NCBI RefSeq assembly: GCF_030406775.1
Contig: NZ_CP129119.1
Span: 2,635,501-2,699,500 of the forward strand
Direction: 5' to 3'
Origin: Sporosarcina trichiuri
GTDB lineage: Bacteria; Bacillota; Bacilli; Bacillales_A; Planococcaceae
Length of the DNA stretch: 64,000 nucleotides
Each line of letters begins with the position of its first letter. Positions within the stretch are counted from its first letter, which is position 1. The notes beneath the pieces were generated by a model, which saw only the letters and a list, made by a program, of their open reading frames with translations, made no database searches and was not told the DNA's origin. Positions 62,182-64,000 of this stretch are shown here, one piece after another. Made by a program: the position numbers and the translations under genes.

Positions 62182-63169
62182 AGAAGCACTTAATGAAATA
62201 CCTGTGCCTTCGGAAGAGCTGGAACTAATTTTAGATAAAGCTTTTGGAAAGAAAAAACGGAGAAAAGTTACATTTAAGAGAGCGCTTAAATACACATCTG
62301 CCGTGGCGATTCTCTCTCTATGTACGATTTCTTCTGCATATGTCTCTCCGGCATTTGCAAAATTTGTTACTCAAATACCAGTGGTGGGTTATGCTTTTGA
62401 TCACTTTATTTTACAGGAAGATTATTATCGAGCATATGAAGAGGTTAGTACTGATCTCGGGTTAGTTTCAAAAAGTAAGGGGATTGATATTACAATCGAG
62501 AAAGCTTTTTACGACGGGAATGTGGTCACACTATCCTTTACAGTTAAGTCAGATCAGGATTTAGGGAAATTACCTCTGTCTGAGGAGCCGACTATAAATA
62601 ATAAAAGAAGTGCAGGAGGGTATGAAGGCGAATATGTAGATGGAATTGGATTTGTTGGTATGATGAAATTGAAAAGTCCGGAAAAACAAAAGGACATAGT
62701 GAACATTTCGTGGGAGCCTAAAGTAGTTCTTCCTGATGAAACAGAACTTGAAGGCGATTGGAACTTCGCCTTCTCTTTAAATGCACTGGATGGAACATTT
62801 ATTCCTATCAAAAAAAGTGTTAGCGCAGAAGGCGTGACGGTAGAATTAATAGATGCAGTAAAAACAGATGTCAACTTATCAATCAATTATCTACAAGATG
62901 TGGATCCTTCTGTTCATGATGATTGGATGGCTGTTGAAGCAGAGTTAAGTGCAATCGATAATTTAGGAAAAGAATACAAAGTACCATATAACGGCGGAGT
63001 AGGAACGGCAGGTGCGGATTCTGGTGAAGATATAACATGGAATGCAACGGTAAATGGGCTTAATCCGAAAGCAACATCCATTACATTCTATCCATTTGCG
63101 CATGCGAGCAATAGTCAAAGCGATTCTAAACGGATTGACTTTGAACCTATTACAGTCGAGTTGAAATAG
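62159..63169 (+). CDS. Probable membrane anti-sigma factor with DUF4179-like domain
   Basis: A 336-residue single-pass protein: a cytoplasmic N-terminal segment of about 42 residues, one transmembrane helix (about 43-62) and a large extracytoplasmic beta-rich region. The N-terminal layout and the pairing with an ECF sigma factor fit the DUF4179 family of anti-sigma regulators. There is no HxxxCxxC zinc motif. AAAAGGAG precedes ATG 62159. Confidence 0.75.
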   Translation: MNEQNRFKEALNEIPVPSEELELILDKAFGKKKRRKVTFKRALKYTSAVAILSLCTISSAYVSPAFAKFVTQIPVVGYAFDHFILQEDYYRAYEEVSTDLGLVSKSKGIDITIEKAFYDGNVVTLSFTVKSDQDLGKLPLSEEPTINNKRSAGGYEGEYVDGIGFVGMMKLKSPEKQKDIVNISWEPKVVLPDETELEGDWNFAFSLNALDGTFIPIKKSVSAEGVTVELIDAVKTDVNLSINYLQDVDPSVHDDWMAVEAELSAIDNLGKEYKVPYNGGVGTAGADSGEDITWNATVNGLNPKATSITFYPFAHASNSQSDSKRIDFEPITVELK

Positions 63170-63233
63170 TGGTGGGAGTGCCTTCTATTACATTGGAGAT
63201 AAATGTGCTCTTACAATAGTCAGTGTTGTTCCT

Positions 63234-63252
63234 CTCAATCGGGCCATTTTAC
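63234..63252. repeat. Array boundary copy D (box conserved, hairpin decayed)
   Basis: CTCAATCGGGCCATTTTAC with GGGCCA at 63241-63246. The 70 nt before it hold only a weak ACATT/AATGT hairpin instead of the arms of copies B and E. Confidence 0.5.
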
Positions 63253-63321
63253 AGTATAAGATGGTAATGAAATTAACCTCCAAGTGTACGTATTCTGTTT
63301 GAGTCAAGGGAGTGAATAAAA

Positions 63322-63576
63322 TTGGACAAAATAAAGAATGGCGTTTTTATTTTTTTAGGCATTAGTGTCTTGCTTGCGGGTGGATTTATTTCGAGCGGTC
63401 TCAGTGAGGTTGCTGAAAGTATTAATCAACAGGACACGCCAGTTGATGACTCACAGAGAATGATCGTCCAAGATGGAGTTATGTACATGTATGACACAAT
63501 TACGGGCGAAGTTTGGAAAAAGGAAGATAAAACCGGATCTAAGTGGGAAGAGGTCAAGAGAGCTTTTGAATATTAA
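63322..63576 (+). CDS. Small membrane-anchored protein (cassette 4)
   Basis: An 84-residue protein starting at TTG 63322 after AAGGGAG. One hydrophobic helix (about residues 6-26) is followed by an exposed domain with VQDGVMYMYDTITGEVWKKE. Function unknown. Confidence 0.65.
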   Translation: MDKIKNGVFIFLGISVLLAGGFISSGLSEVAESINQQDTPVDDSQRMIVQDGVMYMYDTITGEVWKKEDKTGSKWEEVKRAFEY

Positions 63577-63591
63577 ATAACTAAGAGATAA

Positions 63592-63641
63592 TTGGGCGCA
63601 ATTCTTGAAGAAGGATTTGCGCTTTTTCAACAATAGGGCCA
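63592..63641. repeat. Array boundary copy E
   Basis: GGGCGCAAT (63594-63602), loop TCTTGAAGAAGG (63603-63614), ATTTGCGC (63615-63622), a T run, CAACAATA and GGGCCA (63636-63641). The stem pairs seven bases with one bulge. The loop shares eight of twelve bases with copy B. Confidence 0.75.
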
Positions 63642-63665
63642 TTTAAATAAATTAGGAGGGTAATT

Positions 63666-64000
63666 ATGAGAGTGAATTCAAATCCACCAAACACTTTAGG
63701 GTACTTTGGTTTTTGGAAAAACGAAGAAAAGAGCGAAGGTATTTCAGCATTATTTTTAGATGATGATGATGAAAAGAAAGCAAGCGGGAAACCTAAGTTT
63801 GAAATAAGAAACGAAGATGGTTATATTCGCAAGTATGTTGTGAAAGCAAATGGAGATAAAATACTTGTTATGGAAACCAAACAACAAGAAAATCCCGATG
63901 GTACAGTGCAAAACGAATCGGGAGATTTAATTGACATGGCTCATGATATGTTGATGAAACAGCTTGAGTTTTCTGATGTTAATCTGCCTAAATTCGATAA
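63666..64000 (+). CDS. Unknown acidic protein, 3' end outside window (cassette 5)
   Basis: An open frame from ATG 63666 runs to the window end without a stop (111 complete codons). It has an AGGAGGG site 9 nt upstream. The product begins MRVNSNPPNTLGYFGFWKN, contains an acidic run (DDDDEKK) and no membrane segment. No family is recognised. Confidence 0.7.
   Translation, partial: MRVNSNPPNTLGYFGFWKNEEKSEGISALFLDDDDEKKASGKPKFEIRNEDGYIRKYVVKANGDKILVMETKQQENPDGTVQNESGDLIDMAHDMLMKQLEFSDVNLPKFD

Larger units (their letters stand above)
60898..64000 (+). mobile_element. Cassette-like array of small genes bounded by a repeated element
   Basis: Five boxes delimit units of about 280, 315, 1740, 395 and more than 360 bp. 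The boxes are GGGCCA at 60905, 61187, 63241 and 63636, and GGACCA at 61501. In two copies (61149-61192, 63592-63641) the box is preceded by a recognisable hairpin starting soon after a stop codon. The units are far more AT-rich than the chromosome to the left and use TTG/ATG starts with good binding sites. This is an inferred element; no integrase substrate site has been demonstrated. Confidence 0.6.

Overview
The window is a stretch of a Bacillales chromosome. Gene order and protein sequences resemble the Bacillus subtilis region from rplL to glmM. The GC-rich coding style, the sporulation genes (cwlD, salA, gerD, kbaA) and small departures from B. subtilis order suggest a spore-forming member of the Planococcaceae (Sporosarcina/Bhargavaea-like). 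The genus cannot be fixed from the sequence alone.

Layout. (1) 1-13.4 kb: the tail of rplL, an RsmC-type methyltransferase, rpoB, rpoC, an L7Ae-like protein, rpsL, rpsG, fusA and tuf. (2) 13.9-28.3 kb: the S10-spc-alpha ribosomal operons from rpsJ to rplQ with secY, adk, infA and rpoA; map is absent between adk and infA. (3) 28.4-32.9 kb: a structured RNA downstream of rplQ, the ECF transporter energizing module (ecfA1, ecfA2, ecfT), truA, and rplM-rpsI behind an L13-leader-like UTR. (4) 32.9-41.2 kb: a 52-bp tandem repeat, a NERD protein, two MscS-type channels (the first behind a candidate c-di-AMP riboswitch), a rhodanese, cwlD, salA, gerD, kbaA and a degenerate PdaB-like protein that appears to start at CTG. 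(5) 41.3-42.1 kb: five tRNA genes. (6) 42.2-59.8 kb: a GGDEF-EAL protein, arginase, sigW-rsiW with a clear sigma-W promoter, cdaA-cdaR-glmM (c-di-AMP synthesis and cell-wall precursor supply, without glmS), then a signalling cluster: HPt-REC-GGDEF-REC protein, lone receiver, membrane hybrid kinase, YtoQ, an amidohydrolase and a soluble PAS kinase. (7) 59.9-64 kb: a complete tyrosine recombinase followed by an abrupt shift to AT-rich sequence holding short genes separated by a recurring boundary element.

The most unusual part is region 7. After the recombinase, each small gene or operon is bounded by copies of one element: an imperfect hairpin whose arms resemble GGGCGCAAT and ATTTGCGC around a loop like TCTTGAAGAAGG, then a GGGCCA box and the next ribosome binding site and start codon. 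Five boxes (four GGGCCA, one GGACCA) delimit four complete units and a fifth that runs off the window. The units encode two small two-helix membrane proteins, an ECF sigma/anti-sigma pair, a small membrane-anchored protein and an unknown acidic protein. The layout resembles an integron cassette array, but in a Gram-positive and beside a non-IntI-looking recombinase.

Two other themes run through the window. Cyclic dinucleotide signalling recurs: cdaA makes c-di-AMP and a YbdG-type channel may be controlled by a c-di-AMP riboswitch, while two GGDEF proteins handle c-di-GMP. Also, three operon boundaries carry different short-repeat arrays with spacings near whole numbers of DNA helical turns (about 21, 52 and 20 bp), all after intrinsic terminators.
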